Positions 14,901 through 21,220 of a stretch of DNA of 40,794 nt are shown here, piece by piece. Each line of letters begins with the position of its first letter. Position 1 is the first letter of the stretch. This DNA comes from Akkermansia sp. (GTDB lineage Bacteria; Verrucomicrobiota; Verrucomicrobiia; Verrucomicrobiales; Akkermansiaceae), in the NCBI GenBank assembly GCA_017558555.1, contig JAFYUJ010000107.1, positions 1 to 40,794 of the forward strand. Reading direction: 5' to 3'. Made by a program: the position numbers and the translations under genes. A model generated the notes under the pieces. It worked only from the letters and a program-made list of their open reading frames with translations. It did no database searches and had not been told where the DNA came from.

Positions 14901-15188
14901 ACGGATACCATCGAACTGGTTCTGATGCAGAATGTGGGGAACGCGAGCACTCTTAATCTTGAGCTTCTGGCTGATATCACACAATTGGTTGTTACGTCTG
15001 AGAGCGCCGGTTATAGTGATTCATCATTCAGCATCGGAAGCAGCCTGACAGATTATTATAAGTCGATAGATTATAAAATCGATGGTAACAATGTGGTGTT
15101 GAGCGTGTATCTTGTGCCTGAGCCCACGACTGCTACGCTCAGTCTGCTGGCTCTTGCCGGTTTGGCTGTTCGCCGCCGCCGCAGGTAA
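11901..15188 (+). CDS. large secreted beta-solenoid protein with PEP-CTERM sorting tag, 1095 aa
   Basis: Signal peptide MKLTLPVCLRKILLTNLALGAAFVFSAPASA, then a long Ser/Thr/Gly/Leu-rich region of short beta repeats (L-x-L-x-x-G-x-x-L), as in autotransporter passengers and autotransporter-associated beta-strand proteins. SGTFSNLILNSGKLVVGNSPG (about residues 908-928) is the junction motif typical of verrucomicrobial members. The last residues are VPEP, a leucine-rich hydrophobic helix and RRRRR. That is a PEP-CTERM tag, recognised by exosortase and implying cell-surface delivery. Residues 283-482 hold an exact 100-residue duplication. An alanine/valine-rich hydrophobic stretch (about 588-630) followed by a Lys- then Asp-rich patch interrupts the solenoid. 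GC content is visibly lower than in neighbours. No translocator barrel is present. The ligand is unknown; adhesion is a guess. Confidence 0.85.
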   Translation: MKLTLPVCLRKILLTNLALGAAFVFSAPASAGSNKEVTENLTESTSARYEDVTVKVSPGVSWTLDKDVVVKAEAVEAAAGAVILKSGAELNVYESSAIGSLTLGSGAKLSSTGGEADFSLGNIVLDTLVEHAEISGRIITLNGSVSTLQTGENSDAPVSILRFQGTLSLDGLTSIAPSAKIQIKENSDLSVQQDVCLNSAQFEVLNSYLDHNELNAKLTLAGYRGLDLAMVNGENGTLVVGVDDEEGGASSITSSISFASALQIATNSSAEFKSTTLTGDSFLYGSLETTELALNEGVTLSGTGKLSVTGTTTMADSAVISLADNLELSLGAVTGSGTLVLGNGTGDADTEATAASFTGMLDIKSDAQLTVGGETSLADNSSLYGTLETTDLVLNEGVTLSGTGKLSVTGTTTMADSAVISLADNLNLSLGAVTGSGKLVLGDGIGDADTEATAASFTGMLDIKSDAQLKVGGETLLAGKSTSYGCLTTDSLTLLEDALFDIYDAGKLSAPLILTLNSNAQLNFHSTNLADFLNSMEEKSITLESGSILYGQGDLVVNDDVRALFAQFEGCLSVSGTLKYVSDENDSAIVAAIVEAAIYSAAIAGTAAVIVEASEAIVVTAVTTESAGLASSLTLQSKKGVTIEKSKIRTKKKKGGDDDKDITIRGPEITVKNSELIAEGSVTLECITNDLTGKFILVDNSDIKAEKKTVSMTSGDITIQTDSEVSGPTVEIEANNLSITGGAKVTSGSSSKLTINDSTTVDAATLSLNGLSDGSSLGALEGSNNADIALQSDSSENHKVSADSISLNGSSLNLSDLTMEVKEGTTLESKSALSLKNATLKGDSLKVGDGSVLKGSNSSLSMNSVEVKRGGVLEGVSCSVGSGCLFINDGEITSALTINGGEVRGSGTFSNLILNSGKLVVGNSPGLQTYTGDLELYGGEVIFSVAGFAEPASAADCSWDDSVYSYIDMSGASFLFNANAGITLSVGGEVLKLFENAHSVTDTIELVLMQNVGNASTLNLELLADITQLVVTSESAGYSDSSFSIGSSLTDYYKSIDYKIDGNNVVLSVYLVPEPTTATLSLLALAGLAVRRRRR
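12750..13349 (+). repeat. 300-bp direct tandem duplication within the PEP-CTERM gene
   Basis: Units start at 12750 and 13050 with the same register, and a decayed third start at 13350. The two copies share long identical stretches, for example 100 bases around 12800-12880 and 13100-13180. They differ by a handful of substitutions, such as TELALN/TDLVLN and LELSLG/LNLSLG. The period of exactly 100 codons preserves the frame. High identity suggests a recent event or ongoing recombination. Confidence 0.9.
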
Positions 15189-15298
15189 GACCATACACTT
15201 TGTCGGTCGGCTGTACTGTCTTCTGATCATTCTTCAAGGAAATCAAGCCAATGTGACATGTTTCCAATGCGTTTGCCCGGGGCACACAAGCTTGGCGC

Positions 15299-15327
15299 TT
15301 GCCAAGGGGGCGAGATTGGGGTACAAT
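15299..15327 (+). promoter_or_regulatory. promoter of the yceD-rpmF operon, near-leaderless
   Basis: TTGCCA (15299-15304), 17-bp spacer, TACAAT (15322-15327). The -10 ends 7 bases before the ATG at 15335, so the predicted start is at or one base before the A of that ATG. An in-frame ATG at 15326 overlaps the -10 itself and could not be in this transcript. Confidence 0.65.
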
Positions 15328-15334
15328 GCGGCTC

Positions 15335-15823
15335 ATGAAGCAGCAGATCATCATACCGCTGGAGGAATTTCCCGAGGAAGGCATGCAACTGAGCGGGGAA
15401 TTGGACGGCAGCATCTTCGATATTGATTGCGATGATGTGCGCAGCATCGGGCCGGTGGAATATCGCCTGGAAGCGCAGCTGTACGATACAGAGCTGGTGG
15501 TGCGGGGTGAAATTGCCGCGCCGTTCCGCCTGCGCTGCATGCGCTGCCTGGCAGACATGGAGTACTGGGTGGAGATGGATGATGTCTCTTATGCGATTGA
15601 TGTGAAAGGAAAATTGGCCGCCGATGTGACTGAAGAGGTGCGCGAAGACATCTTATTGGAGCTTCCCGGCTACCCAAAATGCGAGCTGATAGGCCAAGAA
15701 TGTGAAATAAATGACAAATTTGGTGATTTTAGGCTGGACAAAGACCCCCAACCGGGTGTAAACTCTGCCACCCCGAGTGGTAACAGCGTCTGGGACGCCC
15801 TGGATCAGTATCCCGGACAATAA
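15335..15823 (+). CDS. YceD/DUF177 family protein
   Basis: 162-residue member of the family encoded directly upstream of rpmF in many bacteria; members have been linked to 23S rRNA accumulation and large-subunit assembly. Family features are the beta-rich start ([19 protein letters not shown]), the [17 protein letters not shown] block with its C-x-x-C (about residues 60-68), a [15 protein letters not shown] segment and a second Cys pair near residues 113-119. The start at 15335 is preferred because the promoter's -10 covers the alternative ATG at 15326. Distance to rpmF is 55 bp. Confidence 0.82.
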   Translation: MKQQIIIPLEEFPEEGMQLSGELDGSIFDIDCDDVRSIGPVEYRLEAQLYDTELVVRGEIAAPFRLRCMRCLADMEYWVEMDDVSYAIDVKGKLAADVTEEVREDILLELPGYPKCELIGQECEINDKFGDFRLDKDPQPGVNSATPSGNSVWDALDQYPGQ

Positions 15824-15878
15824 GAATCCGGGGGCCCACTCAATACCACATCCGCAATATTTAACCCGATACAGAATT

Positions 15879-16070
15879 ATGGCAGCTCCTAAACGCAGAA
15901 CCTCCAAGATGAAGCAGCGCTCCCGCCTGGCCGCCAAGGCCTGGAAGGCTCCCCTCCTCGGCAAGTGCCCGAAGTGCGGTGCTGCAGTTCCCGGTCACAC
16001 GGCATGCCCCGCTTGCGGCACCTACAAGACCCAGAGCGGTGCTGAGGTTGTGGTAAAGCTTGTGGACTAA
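15879..16070 (+). CDS. rpmF: 50S ribosomal protein L32
   Basis: A 63-residue protein starting [16 protein letters not shown], the standard L32 opening. It has a four-cysteine zinc ribbon, CPKCG at about 32-36 and CPACG at about 46-50. It sits between the yceD-like gene and plsX in the widely conserved order. A terminator follows it, so plsX is driven mainly from its own promoter. There is no Shine-Dalgarno sequence before the ATG. Confidence 0.95.
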   Translation: MAAPKRRTSKMKQRSRLAAKAWKAPLLGKCPKCGAAVPGHTACPACGTYKTQSGAEVVVKLVD

Positions 16071-16116
16071 GTTTCACGCGCTGACCGCGCCACCGTTACC
16101 AAAACAAGATTTTCAG

Positions 16117-16146
16117 CCGCCTTGCAGCAGACGCAAGGCGGTTTTT
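16117..16146 (+). terminator. rho-independent terminator after rpmF
   Basis: Nine-bp stem CCGCCTTGC (16117-16125) with GCAAGGCGG (16133-16141), seven-base loop, then TTTTT. Confidence 0.88.
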
Positions 16147-16149
16147 GTG

Positions 16150-16177
16150 TTGACATGTACCTGATTTATGCTAGAGT
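16150..16177 (+). promoter_or_regulatory. promoter of plsX
   Basis: Consensus TTGACA (16150-16155), 16-bp spacer, extended -10 TGC-TAGAGT (hexamer 16172-16177). The start near 16184 gives a leader of about 27 nt to the ATG at 16211. It begins immediately after the rpmF terminator. Confidence 0.6.
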
Positions 16178-16210
16178 ATACGCGAGCATAACACTATACA
16201 GCTTCATACC

Positions 16211-17260
16211 ATGAAATTGGCATTGGACGCAATGGGCGGCGATAACGCCCCGCAGATTAATATAGACGGAGCCAAGCTGGCTCTGGCAGAGATTTCCACC
16301 CTTGAAAAGCTCTACCTGGTAGGGCGTGAAGATGAACTGAAAGCCGCATGCAAAGAAGCCGGGATTCTGGATGACCCCCGCGTGGAGATTGTGCATGCGC
16401 CCGAGGTGGTGGAGATGGAAGACAGTGGCTTGGATGCGCTGCGCAAGAAAAAGAATTCCTCCATGAGCGTGGCGGTGGATTTGGTGAAGAATGGCACCTG
16501 TGATGCCGTGCTCTCCGCCGGCAACACCGGCGCTGCCGTGGCTGCCAGCACCATCAAGCTGCGCTTGCTTCCCGGTGTGGAGCGCGCCGGCATTGTATCC
16601 CCGCTGCCCAGTGTGCACGGCTATGTGCTGGTGAGCGATACCGGTGCCAACCCCGATGCCAAGCCCCGCCACCTGGTGGCCTACGCTGTCATGTCTGCCA
16701 TGATGGCACGCTACATTTACAACCGCCCCAATCCCAACGTCGGTGTGATGAGCAACGGCACCGAGGACTGCAAGGGTAGCGAATTTTCCAAGGAGGTACA
16801 CCGCATCCTCAGTCAGCTGAACGAGGCAGGCGTGCTCCCCTTCAACTTTGAAGGCAACTGCGAAGGACATGACCTCTTCGAGACCGAGCTGGACGTAGCT
16901 GTGACGGATGGCTTCACCGGCAATGTGCTCCTCAAATGTGTGGAAGCCACCGCCAAGGCCTTTGCACACTGGCTCAAGGCCGGCATCAAAGCCAGCCCCG
17001 TAGCCATGCTGGGAGCCATGGGTATGCGCGGCGTTTTCAAGAAGATTGGCAAGCAGATGAGCGCCGACACCATCGGCGGTTGCCCCCTCATGGGCGTGCG
17101 CGGTGTCTCCATCATTGCCCACGGCTCCGCCAATGGTACGGCCATCCTCAACGCCATCCGCATGGCTGAGGGCATGTGCCGCAACAATGTGAATGACCGC
17201 ATCGTCACCGCCATGGAGCGCATCAACGAAGAGATGAAAAAGCTCGCCGTTGCTGAATAA
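16211..17260 (+). CDS. plsX: phosphate acyltransferase PlsX
   Basis: Converts acyl-ACP and phosphate to acyl-phosphate, the donor for PlsY in membrane phospholipid synthesis; a peripheral membrane enzyme. The start KLALDAMGGDNAP is diagnostic. Other family blocks are LSAGNTGA (about residues 101-108), VSDTGAN (about 142-148), GVMSNGTEDCKGS (about 178-190), FEGNCEGHDLF (about 216-226), VTDGFTGNVLLK (about 233-244) and IAHGSANGTAILNAI (about 304-318). The 349-residue length is normal. The usual neighbour fabH does not follow; a terminator and a repeat region do. Confidence 0.95.
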   Translation: MKLALDAMGGDNAPQINIDGAKLALAEISTLEKLYLVGREDELKAACKEAGILDDPRVEIVHAPEVVEMEDSGLDALRKKKNSSMSVAVDLVKNGTCDAVLSAGNTGAAVAASTIKLRLLPGVERAGIVSPLPSVHGYVLVSDTGANPDAKPRHLVAYAVMSAMMARYIYNRPNPNVGVMSNGTEDCKGSEFSKEVHRILSQLNEAGVLPFNFEGNCEGHDLFETELDVAVTDGFTGNVLLKCVEATAKAFAHWLKAGIKASPVAMLGAMGMRGVFKKIGKQMSADTIGGCPLMGVRGVSIIAHGSANGTAILNAIRMAEGMCRNNVNDRIVTAMERINEEMKKLAVAE

Positions 17261-17283
17261 AGCGTAGCACTTTGCAACAACGT

Positions 17284-17322
17284 CAAACGTCCCGTCCGTT
17301 CCCGGCCGGGGCGTTTGTTTTT
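17284..17322 (+). terminator. rho-independent terminator after plsX
   Basis: Ten-bp stem CAAACGTCCC (17284-17293) with GGGGCGTTTG (17308-17317), including one T-G wobble, followed by TTTTT. Confidence 0.8.
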
Positions 17323-17339
17323 CGATGGGGAAAGCCCTG

Positions 17340-17600
17340 AAAACTCATAACATGGGGATTTGTGAGTTACGAATGACGAGTTGCGAAGTACGAATTTGAG
17401 GTTCCCCGCGGCTATATTTGAGCCCGCTCTGCGGGCGGCAGAAGGTAGCCCGGGGCGTGAGCCCCGGGTATGGTGAGAAAAATGAATGGGAGCCCGTAGT
17501 GGTGTCGCGACTGCGACACTGCGGAGGGCGGCAGCAACATAGCAGAGGGCGTTAGCCCGGAGCGGAAGCGAGGAATGTGGAATAAGCGTGTTTTCGTTTT
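17340..17600 (+). repeat. REP-like dispersed repeat, copy 2
   Basis: Contains the full block order: ATGGGGATTTG, CGAATGACGAG, GAGGTTCCCC, then TTTGAGCCCG-loop-CGGGCGGCAGA and TAGCCCGGGGCGTGAGCCCCGGGT, then GGTGAGAAAAATGAA. The last four blocks recur almost unchanged at 40725-40794. Further palindromes follow, such as GTGTCGCGACTGCGACAC at about 17503. Together with copy 3 it fills the 650-bp gap between plsX and the next gene; no credible coding sequence was seen. Confidence 0.75.
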
Positions 17601-17639
17601 TGTTCATTCATCACCAATATGATAAATCCACGCTACCGG

Positions 17640-17860
17640 CTCCGGGCTAGCGCCCTTCGCCTGACAATCTGTCGTCCTCTACATCATCGCAGTCGCGATG
17701 CTGCCCGGACTCCCCATCATTTTTGCACCCGGGGCTATGCTCTGCCGCCCCGTAAAGGGGCTCAAAGCTTGCCGCGCCTGCGGCGCGGGGAACTTTCCCA
17801 AATGTGCAATTCCTGTCTCGGCGTAGGCGCAGACGAAGACGGATGAAATGCTAAAATTTG
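17640..17860 (-). repeat. REP-like dispersed repeat, copy 3 (inverted)
   Basis: Reverse complement of the unit at 40630-40760. Shared blocks include CGTCTGCGCCTACGCCGAGA, CAGGAATTGCACATTTGG and GTTCCCCGCGCCGCAGGCGC. GGCAAGCTTTGAGCCCC and AGCCCCGGG are also shared. Copies 2 and 3 face each other, so this spacer could form a very large imperfect hairpin. Confidence 0.8.
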
Positions 17861-17890
17861 AAATCCCTTGGCGCGCAGCGCGCACGGAAC

Positions 17891-17918
17891 TTCCAACTTT
17901 CAACTTCCAACTTTCAAC
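17891..17918 (+). repeat. two tandem 14-bp repeats
   Basis: TTCCAACTTTCAAC occurs twice in direct succession, followed by a partial third (TTTCAATCA). It overlaps the stop codon of the leftward GlmU-like gene at 17914, so the last residues of that protein come from the repeat. Confidence 0.8.
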
Positions 17919-18468
17919 TTTCAATCACCTTCCCGGGGTAGGTACACGCCCCCGGGGGGATGGTGCGGCCGGGCAGGATGGTGGTATTGCAGCCGATACG
18001 GGCGCCGGAGCCCACGTAGGCTCCCAGTTTGTTGCGTCCGGTGGGGGTGAGTTCACCCTCCCAGAGCATGCGGATTTCCCCGGCATCGTGCCGGAAATTG
18101 GAGAAAATGCAGCCACCGCCCACGTTGATGTCATCTTCCAGCACAGAATCGCCGATATAGGAGAGGTGAGAAATGGCGACTCTGTTGCCGATGAGGGAAC
18201 TCTTCACCTCCACCGCGTGGCCAATGATGCAATCATCTCCCACAGAGCAGGTGCCCCGCAGGTAGGCATTGGGCCCAATGGTACAGCGCTTGCCAATACG
18301 CACAAATCCCTCAATCACCGTGCCTGCTTTGATGCAGGAACCCTCGCCCAGCTCCAGCACACCTTCCACTACAGCCGTGGGATGTACGCTACCGTTGCAG
18401 GCAGGTTGCAGCTGAGATAATTCACCCGCAGCGCGGTTCAGGCGTTCCCAGGGTGGAGTCTGGCTCAC
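17914..18468 (-). CDS. GlmU-like left-handed beta-helix acyltransferase, no pyrophosphorylase domain
   Basis: 184-residue hexapeptide-repeat protein. From residue 29 on it shows the isoleucine/valine-patch repeat of left-handed beta-helix enzymes. The segment with AVEVKSSLIG, ISHLSYIGDSVLEDDINVGGG and NFRHD matches the acetyltransferase half of GlmU, including the catalytic-type histidine in HLSYIGD. The nucleotidyltransferase half of GlmU is absent. It may acetylate a sugar phosphate or amino sugar, but the substrate is not provable from sequence. It starts at a GTG that overlaps the stop of the upstream gene by 4 nt. The C-terminus runs into a 14-bp tandem repeat. Confidence 0.75.
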   Translation of the reverse strand: MSQTPPWERLNRAAGELSQLQPACNGSVHPTAVVEGVLELGEGSCIKAGTVIEGFVRIGKRCTIGPNAYLRGTCSVGDDCIIGHAVEVKSSLIGNRVAISHLSYIGDSVLEDDINVGGGCIFSNFRHDAGEIRMLWEGELTPTGRNKLGAYVGSGARIGCNTTILPGRTIPPGACTYPGKVIES

Positions 18469-18914
18469 GGGATGCGGGGGAAAAGTTTCTTGAGATGCGG
18501 GCGCAGCACCGCATAGAGCAGGGTGCTATCTTCATCCGAGAGCTCCAAATCATCCATCATGACCCGGTTGCCCTCCACCTTGCCACCCAGGCATTGGCCA
18601 TTGCTGGCATACAGGTAAAAGATATTGCCTGTGGACTGCTGGTCATCGCGGTAGTATTTCTCGTGTACCTCACGCACCTGGGAACGATGCAAAATGGCGC
18701 GTACGTGGTACAGTTCGCCATCGGAAAGGGGTTTGATATCCTCCATATCCAGCAACCAACCCGGCACACAGGGAGTCACCGCCATGGTGCGGGCATGCAG
18801 CGCTTCGTGCACAATGTCGCTGTTCACCGAGCCATAGGGGTAGGCACAGGTGATGAGGCTGATGGCAAACAGCATGACGGGAATGATGGATAAGAAGAAT
18901 CTCTTCATACGCAC
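18465..18914 (-). CDS. small exported protein of unknown function, 149 aa
   Basis: Basic start (MRMKR) and a hydrophobic segment FFLSIIPVMLFAISLITCAY form a signal peptide; the cysteine at about residue 23 could be a lipobox, though the context is not ideal. The mature part is mixed alpha/beta with two cysteines (CVPGW, QCLGG) and an acidic patch, LSDEDSTLL. No domain recognised. A second ATG at 18908 is equally possible. Translationally coupled to the GlmU-like gene through a GTGA overlap. A good promoter lies at 18934-18961. Confidence 0.65.
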   Translation of the reverse strand: MRMKRFFLSIIPVMLFAISLITCAYPYGSVNSDIVHEALHARTMAVTPCVPGWLLDMEDIKPLSDGELYHVRAILHRSQVREVHEKYYRDDQQSTGNIFYLYASNGQCLGGKVEGNRVMMDDLELSDEDSTLLYAVLRPHLKKLFPRIP

Positions 18915-18933
18915 GGGGGCTCTACTGTGGCTT

Positions 18934-18961
18934 ATTCTACCCTAAAAATGGAGCTATGCAA
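18934..18961 (-). promoter_or_regulatory. promoter of the exported protein / GlmU-like operon
   Basis: On the minus strand TTGCAT (18961-18956), 16-bp spacer, TAGAAT (18939-18934). The predicted start near 18927 gives a leader of 13-19 nt. Confidence 0.55.
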
Positions 18962-19071
18962 GCTAAAAGCGCCGAATGTTTCCCGGGATATCAAGAAAAT
19001 CAGCCGCCATGAAGCCAGATTACCCTTGCCTCGGCACGCAGAATTTGGTAAAGAACATGCAAGCCTCAATC

Positions 19072-19737
19072 ATGATACAGCTTGCACAATTAGACGATGG
19101 ACCGGAGATTTTTTATTCTCTGCAAGGGGAAGGCCCGAGGATGGGAACCCCGGCTGTGTTTTTGCGTCTGGCCGGGTGCAATCTGCATTGCAGCTGGTGT
19201 GATACAAAATATTCGTGGAAACAAGGTCTGAGTGTGTCTGTGCAGGAGGTAGCGGAGCGCATCAAGAGCTTTGATTGCCCATCCCTGGTTATCACCGGTG
19301 GAGAACCGCTCATGCAGCAAGCTGCGTTGGAACAGTTGCTGCTTTTGCTGCCGCAGGATGTGTTTATCGAGGTGGAGACGAACGGCACGGTGGCTCCCTC
19401 TCCGGCTTTGCTGGCTCGCGTGGGGCAGTGGAATGTATCCCCCAAGTTGGTCCATGCCGGGAATGCTCAATCCGCTGCGTTGTGCCCACCGGTATTGGAG
19501 ACATTCGCCTCTCTGCCACATGCCTGGTTTAAGTTTGTTGTCATTGGTGAGCAGGATTGGCGGACGATTGCGGCGTTGAAACTGCCGCAGGAGCGCATCG
19601 TGCTCATGCCCTGCGCCACCAGCCGGGCTGCTCTGGATGCCGCCCGACCTGCTGTGGCAGAGATGTGCCTGAAGCACCGCGTGCGATTGGGAGAACGCAT
19701 GCACCTGGTTCTGTGGGATACGAAAAAAGGAGTTTAA
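19072..19737 (+). CDS. queE: 7-carboxy-7-deazaguanine synthase QueE
   Basis: Radical SAM enzyme that contracts 6-carboxy-tetrahydropterin to 7-carboxy-7-deazaguanine in queuosine (tRNA) and deazapurine synthesis. The family opening EIFYSLQGEGPRMGTPAVFLRLAGCNLHCSWCDTKY has the C-x3-C-x2-C cluster at Cys36, Cys40 and Cys43. ITGGEPLMQ (SAM binding, about residues 73-81) and the FIEVETNGT block (about 98-106) follow. The start was set at 19072, just before this core; in-frame ATGs at 19057 and 19009 would only add non-conserved residues. queC, queD and queF are not in the window. The next gene begins 19 bp later. Confidence 0.9.
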   Translation: MIQLAQLDDGPEIFYSLQGEGPRMGTPAVFLRLAGCNLHCSWCDTKYSWKQGLSVSVQEVAERIKSFDCPSLVITGGEPLMQQAALEQLLLLLPQDVFIEVETNGTVAPSPALLARVGQWNVSPKLVHAGNAQSAALCPPVLETFASLPHAWFKFVVIGEQDWRTIAALKLPQERIVLMPCATSRAALDAARPAVAEMCLKHRVRLGERMHLVLWDTKKGV

Positions 19738-19756
19738 TCACAAAAGTATCATAGCT

Positions 19757-20233
19757 ATGGCGTATCGTGTTTTATTTGTGTGCCTGGGTAATATATGCCG
19801 CAGCCCCGCCGCGGAAATTGTTTTCAACGCCGCCATTGAGCGGGCCGGCCTGAAAGGCCGGGTGAAAGCAGATTCCTGCGGCACGGCCTCGTATCACACC
19901 GGGGAAAAGCCGGATCACCGCATGCTGGCCGCCCTTGAGCGCGCCGGGTATGCCTGGGGTGGGCATCGGGCCCGCACCTTCTGCCGCGCAGATTTTGAAC
20001 GCTTTGATTTGATTATTCCCCAGGATGAATCAAATCGAAACGATATTCTGTCGCTGGCATCCGGTGCAGAGCAAGCGGCCAAGGTGCGCCCCATGAGCGA
20101 TTGGTTTGGCCCCGATGAACACGAGCGAGAAGTGCCTGATCCCTACTACGGTGGCCCTGCCGGTTTCGATGCTGTGGTACGCTTGCTGGAGCGTGCCACA
20201 GAAGCATTGGTGCAGGAATTGAGGGAAGTCTGA
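19757..20233 (+). CDS. low-molecular-weight protein-tyrosine phosphatase
   Basis: 158 residues. The P-loop is CLGNICRSP with the nucleophile Cys9 and Arg15; the general-acid loop is DPYYGG with Asp128. Bacterial members often reverse tyrosine phosphorylation of exopolysaccharide kinases, others act on arginine phosphate; no kinase gene is nearby to decide. Probably co-transcribed with queE. Its end is 12 bp from the convergent end of the outer-membrane protein gene. Confidence 0.92.
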   Translation: MAYRVLFVCLGNICRSPAAEIVFNAAIERAGLKGRVKADSCGTASYHTGEKPDHRMLAALERAGYAWGGHRARTFCRADFERFDLIIPQDESNRNDILSLASGAEQAAKVRPMSDWFGPDEHEREVPDPYYGGPAGFDAVVRLLERATEALVQELREV

Positions 20234-20245
20234 TGCTCAATGGCT

Positions 20246-20866
20246 TCAGAATAAACAACCAACACCAATGGAAATGACGTGTTGGCTCGGTGTCCAGCGC
20301 TGTGAGCCTGACCCGAAGTGGCAGTCTCGGAAATAAGTGCGAGAGAACTCGTATCCGGCCTTGAGGTAGATGCTCTCGGAGCATTGATATTTGATGCCTC
20401 CCCCGAGGGAAAAGGTAAACCCGCCGGGGTGTTGACTGGAGGAGAAGTGAGGGTTGCTTGCCTTGAGGTGGCCGAAAGCATAGCCGGCTTTGCCGCCCAT
20501 GTATATCATGAAATGGTCGGTCAAGGCCAGGTTCAAGTCATAGCCCAGAGTGAGCGGGATTTTTCGCATATCCACCTTGAGTCCATGCTCGGATTGGCTG
20601 CCGCTTTCAAATCCGGCATAAAGCCCGAATTGATTTCTCACGGTGTTGATGGCATTGCTGTAGAGGTTGAGGCTGCCCCGCACACCCCAGGTATCAGGTG
20701 TGTGCCTGCTGTCGCCCATGGAGTATAGCCCCTCAATCGCGTAGACCGGTTGCCAATCGTATGGGGTAAGGGCTCCGGGTTGTGCGGAGGGCAGTACATA
20801 GGGGGCGGCACTGGCACCTCCCGAGAGGGCGGCCAACAGCATGAGGATGGTGAAATGTTTTTTCAT
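20246..20866 (-). CDS. outer-membrane beta-barrel protein, 206 aa
   Basis: The start at 20866 gives the signal peptide MKKHFTILMLLAALSGGASA. The mature chain has alternating polar and hydrophobic strands with many Tyr/Gly (WGVRGSLNLYS, NQFGLYAGFESGS, KIPLTLGYDLNLAL, FMIYMGGKAGYAFG, FTFSLGGGIKYQ, IYLKAGYEFSRTYF) and ends in the hydrophobic strand HVISIGVGCLF. This is the OmpX/OmpA-barrel type of eight-stranded fold, and a terminal Phe is usual for BAM substrates. Specific role unknown. An upstream in-frame start would put 30 residues before the signal and is rejected. Confidence 0.75.
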   Translation of the reverse strand: MKKHFTILMLLAALSGGASAAPYVLPSAQPGALTPYDWQPVYAIEGLYSMGDSRHTPDTWGVRGSLNLYSNAINTVRNQFGLYAGFESGSQSEHGLKVDMRKIPLTLGYDLNLALTDHFMIYMGGKAGYAFGHLKASNPHFSSSQHPGGFTFSLGGGIKYQCSESIYLKAGYEFSRTYFRDCHFGSGSQRWTPSQHVISIGVGCLF

Positions 20867-20948
20867 AACCACCCCATAAGTAGCATGTTTGCCACCTGGT
20901 CGCCAAGCCTTATTAGATGTACAACGGTAATGGTTAGATTCGGGCGTT

Positions 20949-21212
20949 TTACCCAAGGGGTGTCAAATCTGTATGATCCGGCAGGGAGATAAGCTTGATG
21001 CGCCCGGAGCTGCCGTGGGTGATTTCAACCTCGTTTTTGGCGAGTCCAAGTGTCTTGGCCAGGAAGGCGGCAATTTCCTTGTTGGCCTTGCCATCGATAG
21101 GCGGGGCGGAGGTCTTGATTTTGAGCACACGCCCCACTTGCGGGTAATCATCTTCCCAGCCCAGTATTTCATTTTTCCTGGCACCGGGGGTGACTTTGAG
21201 AGCTAATTTCAT
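20949..21212 (-). CDS. DUF167 (YggU) family protein
   Basis: 87-residue protein with the family's pattern: KVTPGARKNEI, then IKTSAPPIDGKANKEIAAFLAKTLGLAKNEVEITHGSSGRIKLI. Function is unsettled in the family. It starts 8 bp after the CbiX-like gene, and is probably the last gene of the secDF transcript. Confidence 0.88.
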   Translation of the reverse strand: MKLALKVTPGARKNEILGWEDDYPQVGRVLKIKTSAPPIDGKANKEIAAFLAKTLGLAKNEVEITHGSSGRIKLISLPDHTDLTPLG

Positions 21213-21220
21213 GGGGGGCG

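Noticed and set aside
17619..17846. 75-codon open frame in the plsX downstream spacer
   Set aside because: It lies wholly in the inverted REP-like element; the same sequence elsewhere is not kept in frame.
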